Counted from the first letter of the stretch, positions 33,782-42,686 are shown. The stretch is 43,711 nt of DNA from an uncultured Acidiferrobacteraceae bacterium (GCA_913009895.1 CAJVXY010000025.1:1-43711); one strand, 5' to 3'. The notes: a model not told the origin generated them from the letters alone. Numbers and translations are program-made.

Positions 33782-33807
33782 AAAAAAAACCCCCGGGTAC
33801 CGGGGGT
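33782..33807 (-). terminator. Strong rho-independent terminator, minus strand
   Basis: CCCCCGG (33790-33796) and CCGGGGG (33800-33806) form a 7-bp GC stem with loop GTA. On the minus strand it is followed by eight T. No protein gene ends upstream of it on that strand, so it must end a non-coding transcript or a stray one. Confidence 0.85.
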
Positions 33808-33896
33808 GGTGTAACATCTGATTCGGGATTCTTCAGGGTGGGGGTGCACGAGAGGAGAGACCGAACCAGATAAACGCTAATTTCCATTAAACACTG
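33785..33896 (-). ncRNA. Candidate small RNA upstream of argH
   Basis: On the minus strand a possible promoter, -35 TTGAGA (33926-33931), 17-bp spacer, -10 TAGTAA (33903-33908), would start a transcript near 33896 that ends at the strong terminator 33782-33807, giving about 112 bases and no ORF with a start signal. The transcript would carry a pyrimidine-rich segment, TCTCTCCTCTC, able to pair with ribosome-binding sites. The terminator is clear; the promoter is moderate, and the RNA is inferred. Confidence 0.35.
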
Positions 33897-33917
33897 TTAA
33901 AATTACTAGGAGTACTT

Positions 33918-33959
33918 ATGGTCTATCTCAAACGCTTTTTGTCGCTGGAAGAACAATAA
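33918..33959 (+). CDS. Possible 13-residue ORF upstream of argH
   Basis: AGGAG precedes an ATG at 33918 by six bases; the ORF reads M-V-Y-L-K-R-F-L-S-L-E-E-Q and stops. It is too short to identify. It lies between the candidate sRNA and argH and overlaps the possible promoter of the former. It does not look like an arginine attenuator: only one Arg codon. Confidence 0.3.
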   Translation: MVYLKRFLSLEEQ

Positions 33960-34137
33960 CCACACCCGTAATGACTCTCAACCTGTTACCGATAACCGGG
34001 ATGGGACCACGGACGGGCGGACGGGCTGAATAAATATCAAAAAATAGCTTATTTTATTGTGTTTTGGGCTTGTTTTTACCCTGGCAAGACCGGTATTTTA
34101 GGGCAAAGTTACACTTGATAATCAGGATCTTTGATTT

Positions 34138-35523
34138 ATGACCAACAAAAAACTCTGGGGCGGTCGTTTTACCGCACCTACGGATCAGTTTGTTGAGGTT
34201 TTTACGGCCTCAGTTACCTTCGATCGTCGTTTGTATCGTCATGATATTGAAGGGTCGGTCGCCCACGCGAACATGCTCGCCAAAACCGGCATATTGAACA
34301 AAAATGAGTGCAAGGTCATTACCCAGGGCCTGCAAGAAATTCTTGAAGAGATTGAGCAAGATACTTTTGACTGGCGCGTAGATCGCGAAGACGTGCACAT
34401 GAATATTGAGGCCAGGCTCATCGAGCTTATTGGAGATGTAGGCAAAAAACTGCATACGGGCCGTTCCCGCAATGACCAGATTGCCACTGACCTGCGACTT
34501 TACCTGCGAGACGGGGTGGATGCCGTAGGAAGCGGTATTAACGGGCTAATATCAACACTCATAGACCTGGCAGAAAACCAGGTTGAGACGGTGATGCCGG
34601 GCTTTACCCATCTGCAAACGGCGCAGCCGGTCACATTTGGCCACCACATGCTGGCCTGGGTGGAAATGCTGTTTCGTGACCAGGAACGTTTCCAGGATTG
34701 TCGCAAGCGTATCAATGTTATGCCGCTTGGGGCGGCGGCACTGGCGGGCACTACGTTTCCGATTGATCGTGATTACACTGCCGAGTTGTTGGGCTTCGAC
34801 AAACCGGCGGCCAATTCCCTGGACGCGGTCTCTGATCGGGATTTTGTAATCGAATTTGTCTCTGCAGCAGCGACGCTCATGATGCACCTGTCCCGATTTT
34901 CGGAAGAACTGGTGTTGTGGTCTTCAGCCCAGTTTAACTTTGTTGAAATAACGGATGCCTATTGCACCGGTTCCTCGATTATGCCGCAGAAGAAAAATCC
35001 GGATGTGCCTGAACTGGTTCGCGGAAAAACAGGCAGGGTTTACGGTCATTTAATGTCATTGCTGACACTAATGAAGGCGCAACCACTGGCCTATAACAAG
35101 GATAACCAGGAAGACAAAGAACCGGTATTTGACGTGCTAGATACGGCGCTGGATTGCCTGCATGCCTATACGGGCATGATGGCAGGCCTGCAAGTGAACG
35201 CAGCAGTCATGTCTGAAGCAGCCGGCAAAGGTTTTAGTACCGCCACTGACCTGGCAGATTATCTCGTGGGTAAAGGCCTGCCATTCAGGGATGCCCATGA
35301 AGTGGTTGGTAAACTTGTTCATGAAGGGATTCAGCAAAAAATCGACCTGGCAGATATGTCACTGGTGCAACTTAAATCAGGCTCGGAAATAATTGAGCAG
35401 GATGTGTTTGATGTCCTGAGCCTGCAGGGTTCGGTTTTTGCCAGAGATCATATTGGTGGCACGTCACCAAAACAGGTGGCCACAGCAATTAAAAATGCCC
35501 GCAAGCGGCTTAAAAAAATATGA
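34138..35523 (+). CDS. argH: Argininosuccinate lyase
   Basis: Splits argininosuccinate into arginine and fumarate, last step of arginine synthesis; cytoplasmic tetramer. The product is 461 residues, normal. The N-terminal [14 protein letters not shown] (106-113), T-H-L-Q-T-A-Q-P (157-164, catalytic region), and the fumarase/aspartase signature [11 protein letters not shown] (278-288) with catalytic Ser are all seen. It stands next to the kinase-regulator pair, as in Pseudomonas. Upstream 34011-34026 holds two copies of GGACGGGC; no clear ArgR box is seen. Confidence 0.98.
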   Translation: MTNKKLWGGRFTAPTDQFVEVFTASVTFDRRLYRHDIEGSVAHANMLAKTGILNKNECKVITQGLQEILEEIEQDTFDWRVDREDVHMNIEARLIELIGDVGKKLHTGRSRNDQIATDLRLYLRDGVDAVGSGINGLISTLIDLAENQVETVMPGFTHLQTAQPVTFGHHMLAWVEMLFRDQERFQDCRKRINVMPLGAAALAGTTFPIDRDYTAELLGFDKPAANSLDAVSDRDFVIEFVSAAATLMMHLSRFSEELVLWSSAQFNFVEITDAYCTGSSIMPQKKNPDVPELVRGKTGRVYGHLMSLLTLMKAQPLAYNKDNQEDKEPVFDVLDTALDCLHAYTGMMAGLQVNAAVMSEAAGKGFSTATDLADYLVGKGLPFRDAHEVVGKLVHEGIQQKIDLADMSLVQLKSGSEIIEQDVFDVLSLQGSVFARDHIGGTSPKQVATAIKNARKRLKKI

Positions 35524-35800
35524 CCTGCAGAAAACATGATTAATAGCACATTTAAAATTGACATCGCGGGGTTATCCCGGATTAAAAAACGTTTGTACTA
35601 ATTTGCACCGGCCCGGGTTTGGTAGTAGTTTCTTATCCTCAAGAAACTGGCCAAAGCAGACATTGACAAGGCTGCTGATCTGGCAATAGAAATATTAATC
35701 GAGCTACTGAAAAAAAGTAACCGACTGAATAGCGCTGGGTAAGCTGTTGCCAAAAGAAATATTCACTAACTGGATTTTGTACTGACCGAGGAGGTAGTTT
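35524..35800 (+). other. Intergenic region with a possible gene fragment
   Basis: Between argH and the sulfur transporter gene. One frame from 35629 to 35742 is open for 37 codons and reads as an amphipathic helix (A-D-I-D-K-A-A-D-L-A-I-E-I-L-I-E-L-L-K-K), but begins after two TAG codons with no start codon. It may be the remnant of a small gene. Otherwise nothing recognisable. Confidence 0.3.
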
Positions 35801-37009
35801 ATGGAGTTAACACCAATTATTCAGGTGATAGTTTGGGGTTTCGTTATTGCGGTGGTGTTGGGGATAATCGTTAACAAGACCAACTTCTGCACCATGGGTT
35901 CGGTTTCTGATTTGGTTAATATGAATGATACCGGGCGGTTGTGGGCCTGGGTCCTCGCCTTCACGGTGGCCCTGGGCGGCGTTTTAATCATGGAGGGTTT
36001 CGGCATTATCGATTTGAGCCAAACCATGCCGCCTTATCGTATTTCCAACTTTGCCTGGATGCGTTATCTCCTCGGCGGCATAATATTTGGTATCGGCATG
36101 ACCCTGGCCAGTGGCTGTGTCAACAAGACCCTGATCCGCATCGGCAGTGGTAACCTGAAGTCGCTAATGGTGCTCTTTATCGGTGGCTATTTTGCCTACC
36201 TGATGACCAAGACCGATTTTTTTTACTATGGCTTTAATATCTGGATGAGCCCCACCAACATTGAGCTGGCGCAGTTTGGTATAGAGAATCAATCAGTGAG
36301 CGCCATCCTGGCTGGAATCCTGGGCATCAAAGATGTCGGCGTATTCCATTGGGCCGTGGGTGGCCTGATCGTGGCCGGCTTGTTAACTTTCATATTCAGA
36401 TCGAAGGATTTCCGTAGTCGCTCCGACAATATCATCGGTGGCGCCAGCGTGGGTTTGTTAGTGCTCGCTGCCTGGTACGTAACAGGCGGCCCGCTTGGCC
36501 AGGAAGCAATAGATCAGGCGGCTTTTATGTTGTTCCCACCACCCGGGGTTGGTGTGATGTCATTGACCTTTGTCAATCCTATGGGTGAGACGGTTTATTA
36601 CCTGGCTCACCCCCAGACGTTCACCCTGATTACATTCGGTGTGGCCATCCTGACAGGCGTGATCTTTGGGTCGTTCCTGTATTCTATTGTTACTCGCCAG
36701 TTTCGATTCGAGTGGTTTAAGTCCTTTTCCGATTTTGTAAGACATGTTATTGGCGCCGTGCTCATGGGTATTGGCGGCGTCCTGGCCATGGGTTGTACCA
36801 TCGGCCAGGGGGTGACCGGGCTTTCGACAATGGCGCTCGGCTCTGTTATCGCATTCGGGTCTTTTATCTTCGGCAGTGCACTGACCATGAAGGTGCAATA
36901 CTACAAAATGGTTTATGAAGAAAAGGCCAGTTTCTTCGCGGCACTGGTCTCGGCCCTTGTCGACATGCGTTTATTGCCAAAACGAGCACGCATGTTGCAA
37001 CCAATGTAG
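35801..37009 (+). CDS. YeeE/YedE (TsuA-type) thiosulfate/sulfur transporter
   Basis: 402 residues, about nine to ten TM segments. The family's conserved Cys are present: C30 (K-T-N-F-C), C106 (A-S-G-C-V-N-K-T), and C332 (A-M-G-C-T-I-G-Q-G). In the thermophile structure of YeeE these Cys relay thiosulfate through the membrane. Two repeats of the G-I-G-M-T-L-A-S-G-C and G-I-G-G-V-L-A-M-G-C type reflect the internal duplication of the family. The gene has a near-ideal ribosome-binding site (GAGGAGG). No partner TusA-like gene is in the window. Substrate specificity (thiosulfate or another sulfur compound) is inferred. Confidence 0.9.
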   Translation: MELTPIIQVIVWGFVIAVVLGIIVNKTNFCTMGSVSDLVNMNDTGRLWAWVLAFTVALGGVLIMEGFGIIDLSQTMPPYRISNFAWMRYLLGGIIFGIGMTLASGCVNKTLIRIGSGNLKSLMVLFIGGYFAYLMTKTDFFYYGFNIWMSPTNIELAQFGIENQSVSAILAGILGIKDVGVFHWAVGGLIVAGLLTFIFRSKDFRSRSDNIIGGASVGLLVLAAWYVTGGPLGQEAIDQAAFMLFPPPGVGVMSLTFVNPMGETVYYLAHPQTFTLITFGVAILTGVIFGSFLYSIVTRQFRFEWFKSFSDFVRHVIGAVLMGIGGVLAMGCTIGQGVTGLSTMALGSVIAFGSFIFGSALTMKVQYYKMVYEEKASFFAALVSALVDMRLLPKRARMLQPM

Positions 37010-37026
37010 GTGGTGGTTGTTTTTCC

Positions 37027-37383
37027 ATGACGGATGACTTTGAAGACCTGAAAAATCGCTTGCGTAAATTTGCCCAGGCCCGGGATTGGGAGCAGTTTCA
37101 TAACCCAAAGAACCTGGCAATGGCATTGATTGTTGAGGCCGCCGAGTTGACCGAGCATTTTCAGTGGCTGACACCGGAGCAGGCTTATGCATTGCCTGAA
37201 CAGCAGAAAAAAGAAATCGCGCTGGAGATGGCGGACATCCTGATCTATTTATCACGATTATCAGACCGGCTTGATATTGACCTGCTTGCTGTGGTGAATG
37301 AAAAAATTGCTATTAATGAGAAACGGTTTCCACCAGAAAAAGTTATGGGTAATCAGGATAAGTACATTAAAAAGTCTTTATAA
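37027..37383 (+). CDS. MazG-like nucleotide pyrophosphohydrolase
   Basis: 118 residues, all-alpha. Hydrolyses non-canonical or excess nucleoside triphosphates to monophosphates; the closest known type is the RS21-C6/dCTPase group. Metal-binding pattern E-x-x-E (E-A-A-E in I-V-E-A-A-E-L-T-E-H) and E-x-x-D (E-M-A-D-I-L-I-Y-L), with the F-Q-W segment between, is clear. It follows the transporter by 17 bases and overlaps the 3' end of the minus-strand YkgJ gene by six bases. Confidence 0.9.
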   Translation: MTDDFEDLKNRLRKFAQARDWEQFHNPKNLAMALIVEAAELTEHFQWLTPEQAYALPEQQKKEIALEMADILIYLSRLSDRLDIDLLAVVNEKIAINEKRFPPEKVMGNQDKYIKKSL

Positions 37384-37773
37384 ATTTTGTCGGTATTTTT
37401 TGGCGATGAGATTACCCAGGCCAATACCTTCACAACGACGGGATTCATTTTTCCAGGCAGAACGGGAGGACAGGATTTCCGGCCAAAAGGGATAACTGCG
37501 ACACTGTTGCGGGCGTGTATGATAAATCCGGCAAGCCTTTTTTTTATCAAGGAAAACACAACGTTTATTTTCCCCGATACGAATTCCCCGGGCCTGTCCG
37601 TCCAGCATCACAAGGTAACGACGGTAAAACCATGAGCGACCAATATTAAGCGTCCGGCGTATTGTTTCTGCTTCGCCTGTGGTTAGTTCAATGTAGCGGG
37701 TCCTGGGGTTGCCTGTGCAGCACTTTCCACAACCTGTACACTTGAATTTTGGTCTTCTGTAAGAGTCTGGCAT
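37378..37773 (-). CDS. YkgJ-family zinc/iron-chelating Cys-cluster protein
   Basis: 131 residues. Cysteine cluster C-T-G-C-G-K-C-C (about 12-19), then Cys in K-R-C-V-F-L, K-A-C-R-I-Y-H-T-R-P-Q-Q-C-R-S-Y-P-F-W, and a final R-R-C. This is the full set of the YkgJ/UPF0153 metal-binding family, thought to bind an iron-sulfur cluster or zinc; precise role unknown. Convergent with the MazG-like gene with a six-base overlap of ends. Confidence 0.9.
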   Translation of the reverse strand: MPDSYRRPKFKCTGCGKCCTGNPRTRYIELTTGEAETIRRTLNIGRSWFYRRYLVMLDGQARGIRIGENKRCVFLDKKKACRIYHTRPQQCRSYPFWPEILSSRSAWKNESRRCEGIGLGNLIAKKYRQNL

Positions 37774-37910
37774 AGTTGCGGATTATACCGATAGCCATGC
37801 GTTTGTCAGTGAGCCGGGATGAATTATCTGGTTTCCATTGATTGCAGGATTAAACGGATTGATACTGGGCCGATACTGGCAAGTCCTGTATGTAATCAGG
37901 ATTCCCTTGT

Positions 37911-37946
37911 GGAGTACAGGGTGGAGTACAAGGCGGAGTACAAGTG
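37911..37946 (+). repeat. Three 12-bp tandem units carrying the ribosome-binding site of the next gene
   Basis: Units GGAGTACAGGGT, GGAGTACAAGGC and GGAGTACAAGTG stand in tandem; each has GGAG. The third unit ends in the GTG start codon of the 37944 lipoprotein gene, so its GGAG sits at the right distance. Confidence 0.85.
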
Positions 37947-38234
37947 ATCAAGTTCCTGAAACTTTCCATCGTTTTACCAGTAATGTTGCTGGCTGGTTGT
38001 CAGCAGCAAAGCCGTGACTGTGAAATACAAAAGCAAAAAGTTCTGTTGCTTGAACAACAGTTAGCTGCCAGCAGTCAGGCCAGTAATTTGCCTGAAAATG
38101 TGTACGATGTAAGGCTGGCAAAACAACAGCAGCAGCTTATAAAGGTCACACAAGAACTGGTTGTGGTAAAAGTGGAGCGTGACAAACTAAAATTGGAACT
38201 TAGAGCGTTAAGAAAAGTTAATACAAGAAACTAA
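37944..38234 (+). CDS. Small coiled-coil lipoprotein
   Basis: 96 residues. A lipoprotein signal ends with L-L-A-G-C19; start is GTG at 37944, supported by GGAG six bases upstream. After a Gln-rich linker (Q-Q-Q-S-R-D-C) the remainder is one long heptad-like helix (about 28-95; L-L-L-E-Q-Q-L, K-V-T-Q-E-L-V-V-V-K-V-E-R-D-K-L-K-L-E-L). Envelope protein of unknown role. It ends three bases before the saccharopine dehydrogenase-like gene, so it is in an operon with it. Confidence 0.75.
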   Translation: MIKFLKLSIVLPVMLLAGCQQQSRDCEIQKQKVLLLEQQLAASSQASNLPENVYDVRLAKQQQQLIKVTQELVVVKVERDKLKLELRALRKVNTRN

Positions 38235-38237
38235 TTT

Positions 38238-39311
38238 ATGAAAACCGTACTTGTCCTTGGAGGTTATGGTCGCTGTGGCAGCCGCCTGGTTACACTGCTT
38301 TCATCTGATCCAGCTATTAACTGCATTGCAGCCGGCAGGAATCCACCGGCCAATCTACAAAATAAAAATGTTATTGCGCTGGATGCAAACGATAGAAGTT
38401 CGTTAAAATCTACACTGGCCAATAATATTGATTTTGTTGTCAATGTTTGTGGTGATCTCGAAAAAAATGGCGGTGCAATCGCCCAGACCTGTATGGAATC
38501 AGGTATCCACTATGTCGACATGGGTGCTGGCCAGGAATATGCGAACGATTTTCTAAAATTAAACAGGCAAGCGGCAAAAAATAAAGTTTGCCTGGTAACC
38601 AATGCCGGCGCCAGTCCCGTGTTGTCGACAATATTGGCAGATCATTTAGCCAAAGAATTTGAACGAATCACGCATATTCACGCGGCCTATTCGCCGGGCA
38701 ACAGGAGCGTTGGCGCCCGTGGTAGTCTCTATGACCTGTTAAAGAATATTGGCAAAAAAATACGCATTAAGGAACGAGGACGCTGGCAGGATAACCATTC
38801 CTGGAGCCGAGCCGAAAAAATTAATTTTCCTAAACCGGTTGGCTCGCGCCGGCTTTTTTTGTATGAGGCCATAGAGCTGGAGACATTTCCTGCACGTTAT
38901 GGCGCCAATACTGTAACTTTTAGTACCGGCTTTGAGTTGTCATTGTTTAATCTGGGCACCACATGGCTGGCGTGGCGCAAGCGTAAAAAACAGGGCAAAC
39001 GCCCCGAGGCCTATGCATCGTTATTGGCAAGTGCTGCCTGGTGGTTGCGAAATTTCGGTAGCGATAAAGATGCCCTTGCTGTGATGATGAAAGGTGAAAT
39101 TGCGGGTCAGGAAGTGGATCACGTTGCCTATTTAATAGGCCGTTCCAAAAGTAGCCTGGTTATTCCCTGCGCACCTGCTGCCAGCCTGATCAAGAAATGG
39201 GTTAACCAGGGCATTGACAAGCCAGGTGCAACCAGCTGCCAGGATTTGTTGCAAATGGATGACATTCGTCTGGAATTGAGCCAGCATGACATCGTGCTGG
39301 TCCGCCGCTAG
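38238..39311 (+). CDS. Saccharopine dehydrogenase-like NAD(P)-binding protein
   Basis: 357 residues. N-terminal Rossmann fold with V-L-V-L-G-G-Y-G-R-C-G-S-R-L (4-17; G-G-Y-G-x-x-G), followed by acidic and N-V-C-G-D-L segments, and G-I-H-Y-V-D-M-G-A-G near 92-101. It resembles saccharopine-dehydrogenase-like reductases that are not themselves lysine enzymes. Catalytic residues cannot be assigned by eye. Co-transcribed with a small lipoprotein gene; the reason is unclear. Reaction and substrate unknown. Confidence 0.8.
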   Translation: MKTVLVLGGYGRCGSRLVTLLSSDPAINCIAAGRNPPANLQNKNVIALDANDRSSLKSTLANNIDFVVNVCGDLEKNGGAIAQTCMESGIHYVDMGAGQEYANDFLKLNRQAAKNKVCLVTNAGASPVLSTILADHLAKEFERITHIHAAYSPGNRSVGARGSLYDLLKNIGKKIRIKERGRWQDNHSWSRAEKINFPKPVGSRRLFLYEAIELETFPARYGANTVTFSTGFELSLFNLGTTWLAWRKRKKQGKRPEAYASLLASAAWWLRNFGSDKDALAVMMKGEIAGQEVDHVAYLIGRSKSSLVIPCAPAASLIKKWVNQGIDKPGATSCQDLLQMDDIRLELSQHDIVLVRR

Positions 39312-39456
39312 ATGGCTACCTCTCGTGGTCATTTCCTTGTAAGCTTCGCCTGATTAATGACAGGTCGGTAAAATTAACTGATTGGTAAATTACCAAATCC
39401 AGTATGGCTTTTTTGGCGGGATATAACGAATGCCTGATCGTATAAGGACAGTTTTT

Positions 39457-39654
39457 TTGAACACACGTATTATTGCTTTGGCCATAATCATTCCATTGGT
39501 ACTGGCAGTACTGGCTATACCGGGATGTGGCAATCGCGGGCCATTATATTTGCGAGATGCAGAAAGTGAACAGGCGCAAACAGGCCAGGAACTGAAACAA
39601 AAAACTGACGAAGCGGACAAAAAAAAGAAATCGACCGCTACCAAAGACAAGTAA
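39457..39654 (+). CDS. lptM: LptM (YifL)-type small lipoprotein
   Basis: 65 residues from the TTG at 39457, supported by AAGGA about eight bases upstream and a clean lipoprotein signal (I-I-A-L-A-I-I-I-P-L-V-L-A-V, then A-I-P-G-C). An ATG at 39430 in frame would add nine residues. After the Cys comes G-N-R-G-P-L-Y-L, the family's hallmark. In E. coli LptM assists disulfide maturation of the LptD-LptE LPS translocon. The C-terminus is a Lys/Asp/Glu-rich tail. It stands upstream of lysA, as in other gammaproteobacteria. Confidence 0.85.
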   Translation: MNTRIIALAIIIPLVLAVLAIPGCGNRGPLYLRDAESEQAQTGQELKQKTDEADKKKKSTATKDK

Positions 39655-39719
39655 CATTTAAAGACTGCATTTTTTTGATCAGTTAGTTTTTTATAATTTT
39701 ATAATTTTTTTTTATATCA

Positions 39720-40985
39720 ATGGATTCATTTTCTTATCAGGACGGGCAATTGTTTGCCGAGTCTGTTGCCCTGACGGATATTGCGCAAGCGGTAGGGTCG
39801 CCTGTGTTTGTCTATTCCCGGGCCGAGATTGAACAACGCTGGCGGGATTATGACGAGGCATTTGGTGGCCGCAATCATTTAATTTGTTATGCCGTTAAGG
39901 CTAATTCCAATCTTGCTGTCCTGGCTTTGCTGGCAAGGCTTGGTTCCGGTTTTGATATTGTTTCAATCGGTGAGCTGGAACGGGTACTCAAGGCCGGTGG
40001 TGATCCAAAAAAAATAATTTTCTCAGGGGTAGCCAAAACCGAAGCAGAAATGTCTCGCGCCCTGGAGGTTGGGATTCACTGTTTTAATATTGAATCGGTC
40101 AACGAGCTAGAGCGGCTTAATTCAGTGGCCGAATCAATGGGTTTGGTGGCGCCTCTCTCTGTGCGTGTGAACCCGGATGTGGATGCCAATACCCACCCTT
40201 ATATTGCTACGGGCCTGAAAGAGAGTAAATTTGGAATTGCCATTGAACAGGCCGGCGATGTTTATGCCCGTGCCAGCAAAATGGGCGGTATCCGTATCAC
40301 CGGTGTCGATTGCCATATTGGTTCCCAGCTAACCGAGATTGAGCCTTTTCTGGAGGCCCTGGACCGGACACTTGAGCTGGTGGGTGACTTGCAGGATCAG
40401 GGGGTGACCCTGGAACATATTGATATCGGTGGTGGCCTCGGCATTAGCTATTATGATGAGCAACCTCCGAGGCCAGAGGAATTTATATTGGCCATGATGG
40501 ATCGGTTCCAGGATATGGGTTCACGTTATCAAAATATGCAGTTTATTATCGAGCCTGGCCGATCAATCGTCGGTAATGCCGGTGTCCTGCTGGCAAAGAT
40601 TGAATACCTGAAGAAAACCGATGTCAGAAATTTTGCTATTGTGGATACGGGCATGAATGATCTCATGCGGCCAGCGCTCTATGATGCCTGGCACGAGATC
40701 GTGCCCGTGGTTAAAAAAGATTACGGTAATGGACAAATCTATGATGTCGTTGGCCCGGTTTGTGAGAGCGGCGATTTTCTGGGTCGTGGGCGCGAGCTTG
40801 ATATTCGGGAGGGTGATTTGCTGGCCGTGTGTTCAGTCGGTGCCTACGGTGCCGTAATGAGTTCTAATTATAATACCAGGCCACGAGCGGCCGAGGTCAT
40901 GGTGTCAGGCGAAACCTGGCATATTATTCGTAAGCGGGAAAACATGGATGATTTAATGCGAGGCGAATCCTTATTACCTGAATAG
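39720..40985 (+). CDS. lysA: Diaminopimelate decarboxylase LysA
   Basis: PLP enzyme making L-lysine from meso-diaminopimelate, cytoplasmic. The product is 421 residues, normal. PLP Lys60 in C-Y-A-V-K-A-N-S-N, G-S-G-F-D-I-V-S-I-G-E-L near 76-87, H-I-G-S-Q near 199-203, G-G-G-L-G-I near 236, E-P-G-R-S-I near 279 and C-E-S-G-D (about 342-346) are all seen. The region before the ATG is a run of T with no ribosome-binding site. Cyclically with dapF it belongs to the lysine branch. Confidence 0.97.
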   Translation: MDSFSYQDGQLFAESVALTDIAQAVGSPVFVYSRAEIEQRWRDYDEAFGGRNHLICYAVKANSNLAVLALLARLGSGFDIVSIGELERVLKAGGDPKKIIFSGVAKTEAEMSRALEVGIHCFNIESVNELERLNSVAESMGLVAPLSVRVNPDVDANTHPYIATGLKESKFGIAIEQAGDVYARASKMGGIRITGVDCHIGSQLTEIEPFLEALDRTLELVGDLQDQGVTLEHIDIGGGLGISYYDEQPPRPEEFILAMMDRFQDMGSRYQNMQFIIEPGRSIVGNAGVLLAKIEYLKKTDVRNFAIVDTGMNDLMRPALYDAWHEIVPVVKKDYGNGQIYDVVGPVCESGDFLGRGRELDIREGDLLAVCSVGAYGAVMSSNYNTRPRAAEVMVSGETWHIIRKRENMDDLMRGESLLPE

Positions 40986-41028
40986 GTTACCCGATTAGGT
41001 TATCTGACCGGTTACCCGGATAACGCGA

Positions 41029-41478
41029 ATGAAAAAAGAAAAGTTCAAAAATCCAGCTGAGGATAAGATCAACAACCTGTTACTTCGTGTCCGTACAATT
41101 GCTGTCGTCGGGCTTTCTCCTAATCCTGAGCGTCCCAGTTACCAGGTAGCCAAAAAATTAAGGCAATTTGGCTACAAGATTATCCCGGTGCGAATGGCCG
41201 TTGAGTCTGTTTTGGGTGAAAAGGCTTACCCTGATCTTAGATCTGTGCCTGATAAAATCGATTTGGTTGACGTATTTCGTGACTCGCAATTTGTCGATGC
41301 AATTGTCGACGACTGCATGGATTTGTGGTTGCCAGCCCTGTGGTTACAGGAAGGGGTGATTGATGATAATGCTGCCATCAGGGCCCAGCTTTCAGGCATT
41401 GATGTGGTCATGGATAAATGTATTTATAAGGAATACGTATCCTGTTTTGGCGAAGATTTCCGGTTACCCAAAATCTAA
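41029..41478 (+). CDS. CoA-binding domain protein (YccU-like)
   Basis: 149 residues. Rossmann-like fold with I-A-V-V-G-L-S-P-N-P-E-R-P-S-Y-Q-V-A at about 25-42 (the S-x-x-x-x-R/K-x-S-x-x-V-A pattern of the CoA-binding family), then Y-K-I-I-P-V. The single-domain form has no known enzymatic activity. It stands 43 bases after lysA; the next gene is on the other strand. Confidence 0.9.
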   Translation: MKKEKFKNPAEDKINNLLLRVRTIAVVGLSPNPERPSYQVAKKLRQFGYKIIPVRMAVESVLGEKAYPDLRSVPDKIDLVDVFRDSQFVDAIVDDCMDLWLPALWLQEGVIDDNAAIRAQLSGIDVVMDKCIYKEYVSCFGEDFRLPKI

Positions 41479-41487
41479 TTAGTATGC

Positions 41488-41757
41488 CTAATCAGTATTT
41501 TGGCCAGAATTCTTTTTTTGCATCTCTTTGCGCTGACGTCGCTTTATGCGCCAGGCCACAAAACGTTTACGCAGACGCCAATAGGCGGGCGAGTCAGAAA
41601 AGAACAGTATCAGCCCCAGGGGAAACATCCAGAAACCCAGTATTGGCAGGAATCCAAGCACACCGCCGATCATCAGGGCGATAGCAGTGCCTTTACGTAC
41701 CCATTGGTTAGGATGGTTTTTTATTCGATGGAATGTTTTGTTAATCGTCTTTTTCAT
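41488..41757 (-). CDS. Small membrane protein with L-G-F-W-M-x-P-L-G motif
   Basis: 89 residues. One hydrophobic region of about 30 residues (A-L-M-I-G-G-V-L-G-F-L-P-I-L-G-F-W-M-F-P-L-G-L in short segments), probably a helical hairpin, between basic tails (many Arg/Lys at 58-80). Similar small membrane proteins occur in many proteobacteria under names such as PGPGW-like; no function is known. Convergent with the CoA-binding gene, ten bases apart. Confidence 0.7.
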   Translation of the reverse strand: MKKTINKTFHRIKNHPNQWVRKGTAIALMIGGVLGFLPILGFWMFPLGLILFFSDSPAYWRLRKRFVAWRIKRRQRKEMQKKNSGQNTD

Positions 41758-41837
41758 TTACAGTAGGTCTCTGTCTACGTAAGCAGGCATTCATAAACTG
41801 AGAAGCCACAACAACATTTTATAACACCTGAATCAAA

Positions 41838-42686
41838 ATGACTCGTTTTACAAAAATGCATGGCCTGGGTAATGATTTTGTCGTTTTTGACAACATTAAT
41901 CAGGACATCAACCTGAGCACTGACCAGATACAGCGACTTGCCGATCGTCATTTTGGCATAGGTTGCGACCAGGTGTTACTTGTTGAGAAAGCCACAGACC
42001 CTGCTATGGATTTCCGTTATCGCATTTTCAATGCCGACGGTGGCGAGGTTGCGCAATGTGGCAATGGCGCCCGCTGTTTTATGCGATTTGTTCGTGACCA
42101 GGGACTGACTGACAAAAATGAAATTGGGGTCGAGACCAATAGCGGAAATATTTTCCCCCGGTTGCTCGCGGGTGGCCTGGTAACGGTGAATATGGGTGTG
42201 CCGAATTTTGAGCCTGCATCTATTCCCTATACTGCAACTAAAAGAGCAGCCCAGTATGCACTGGACCTTGATATTAATGGCAATGCCCAGACAGTCCAGC
42301 TTAATATTCTTTCCCTCGGGAATCCCCATGCCGTGATGCAGGTAGATGATATTAAAATGGCGCCGGTGCTCACGCTCGGCCCCAAAATTGAACAGCACCC
42401 GAATTTTCCTGAAAGGGTAAATGCCGGTTTTATGCAAGTGATTAGCCGGAATAAAATTGCAGTTCGTGTTTTTGAGCGCGGCTCTGGTGAAACCCAGGCC
42501 TGTGGTTCCGGCGCTTGTGCTGCGGTTATCACGGGCATTCAAAATGGTCACCTGGAGGCAAAAGTAACTGCCAGTTTAACCGGGGGTGATCTAGAAATTA
42601 CTTGGGAAGGCGAAGGGAATCCGGTATGGTTAACCGGACCGGCAACCACGGTTTTTGAAGGCTCGATTGATCTGGCTGCACTCTAG
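41838..42686 (+). CDS. dapF: Diaminopimelate epimerase DapF
   Basis: Converts LL- to meso-diaminopimelate for peptidoglycan and lysine. The product is 282 residues, normal. The two catalytic Cys are C74 (Q-C-G-N-G-A-R-C) and C222 (A-C-G-S-G-A-C), each in the standard motif. The N-terminal M-H-G-L-G-N-D-F is present. The ribosome-binding site is weak. With lysA upstream and the DUF484 and xerC genes after, this is the usual dapF-DUF484-xerC order. Confidence 0.98.
   Translation: MTRFTKMHGLGNDFVVFDNINQDINLSTDQIQRLADRHFGIGCDQVLLVEKATDPAMDFRYRIFNADGGEVAQCGNGARCFMRFVRDQGLTDKNEIGVETNSGNIFPRLLAGGLVTVNMGVPNFEPASIPYTATKRAAQYALDLDINGNAQTVQLNILSLGNPHAVMQVDDIKMAPVLTLGPKIEQHPNFPERVNAGFMQVISRNKIAVRVFERGSGETQACGSGACAAVITGIQNGHLEAKVTASLTGGDLEITWEGEGNPVWLTGPATTVFEGSIDLAAL

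Noticed and set aside
33675-33887. Minus-strand frame of 70 codons across the terminator at 33782-33807
   Set aside because: It reads through a strong terminator, which a real gene would not do.
34030-34060. Possible ArgR box TGAAT-AAAT-ATCAA before argH
   Set aside because: Only one half matches the consensus TGAAT-WWWW-ATTCA; not listed as a feature.
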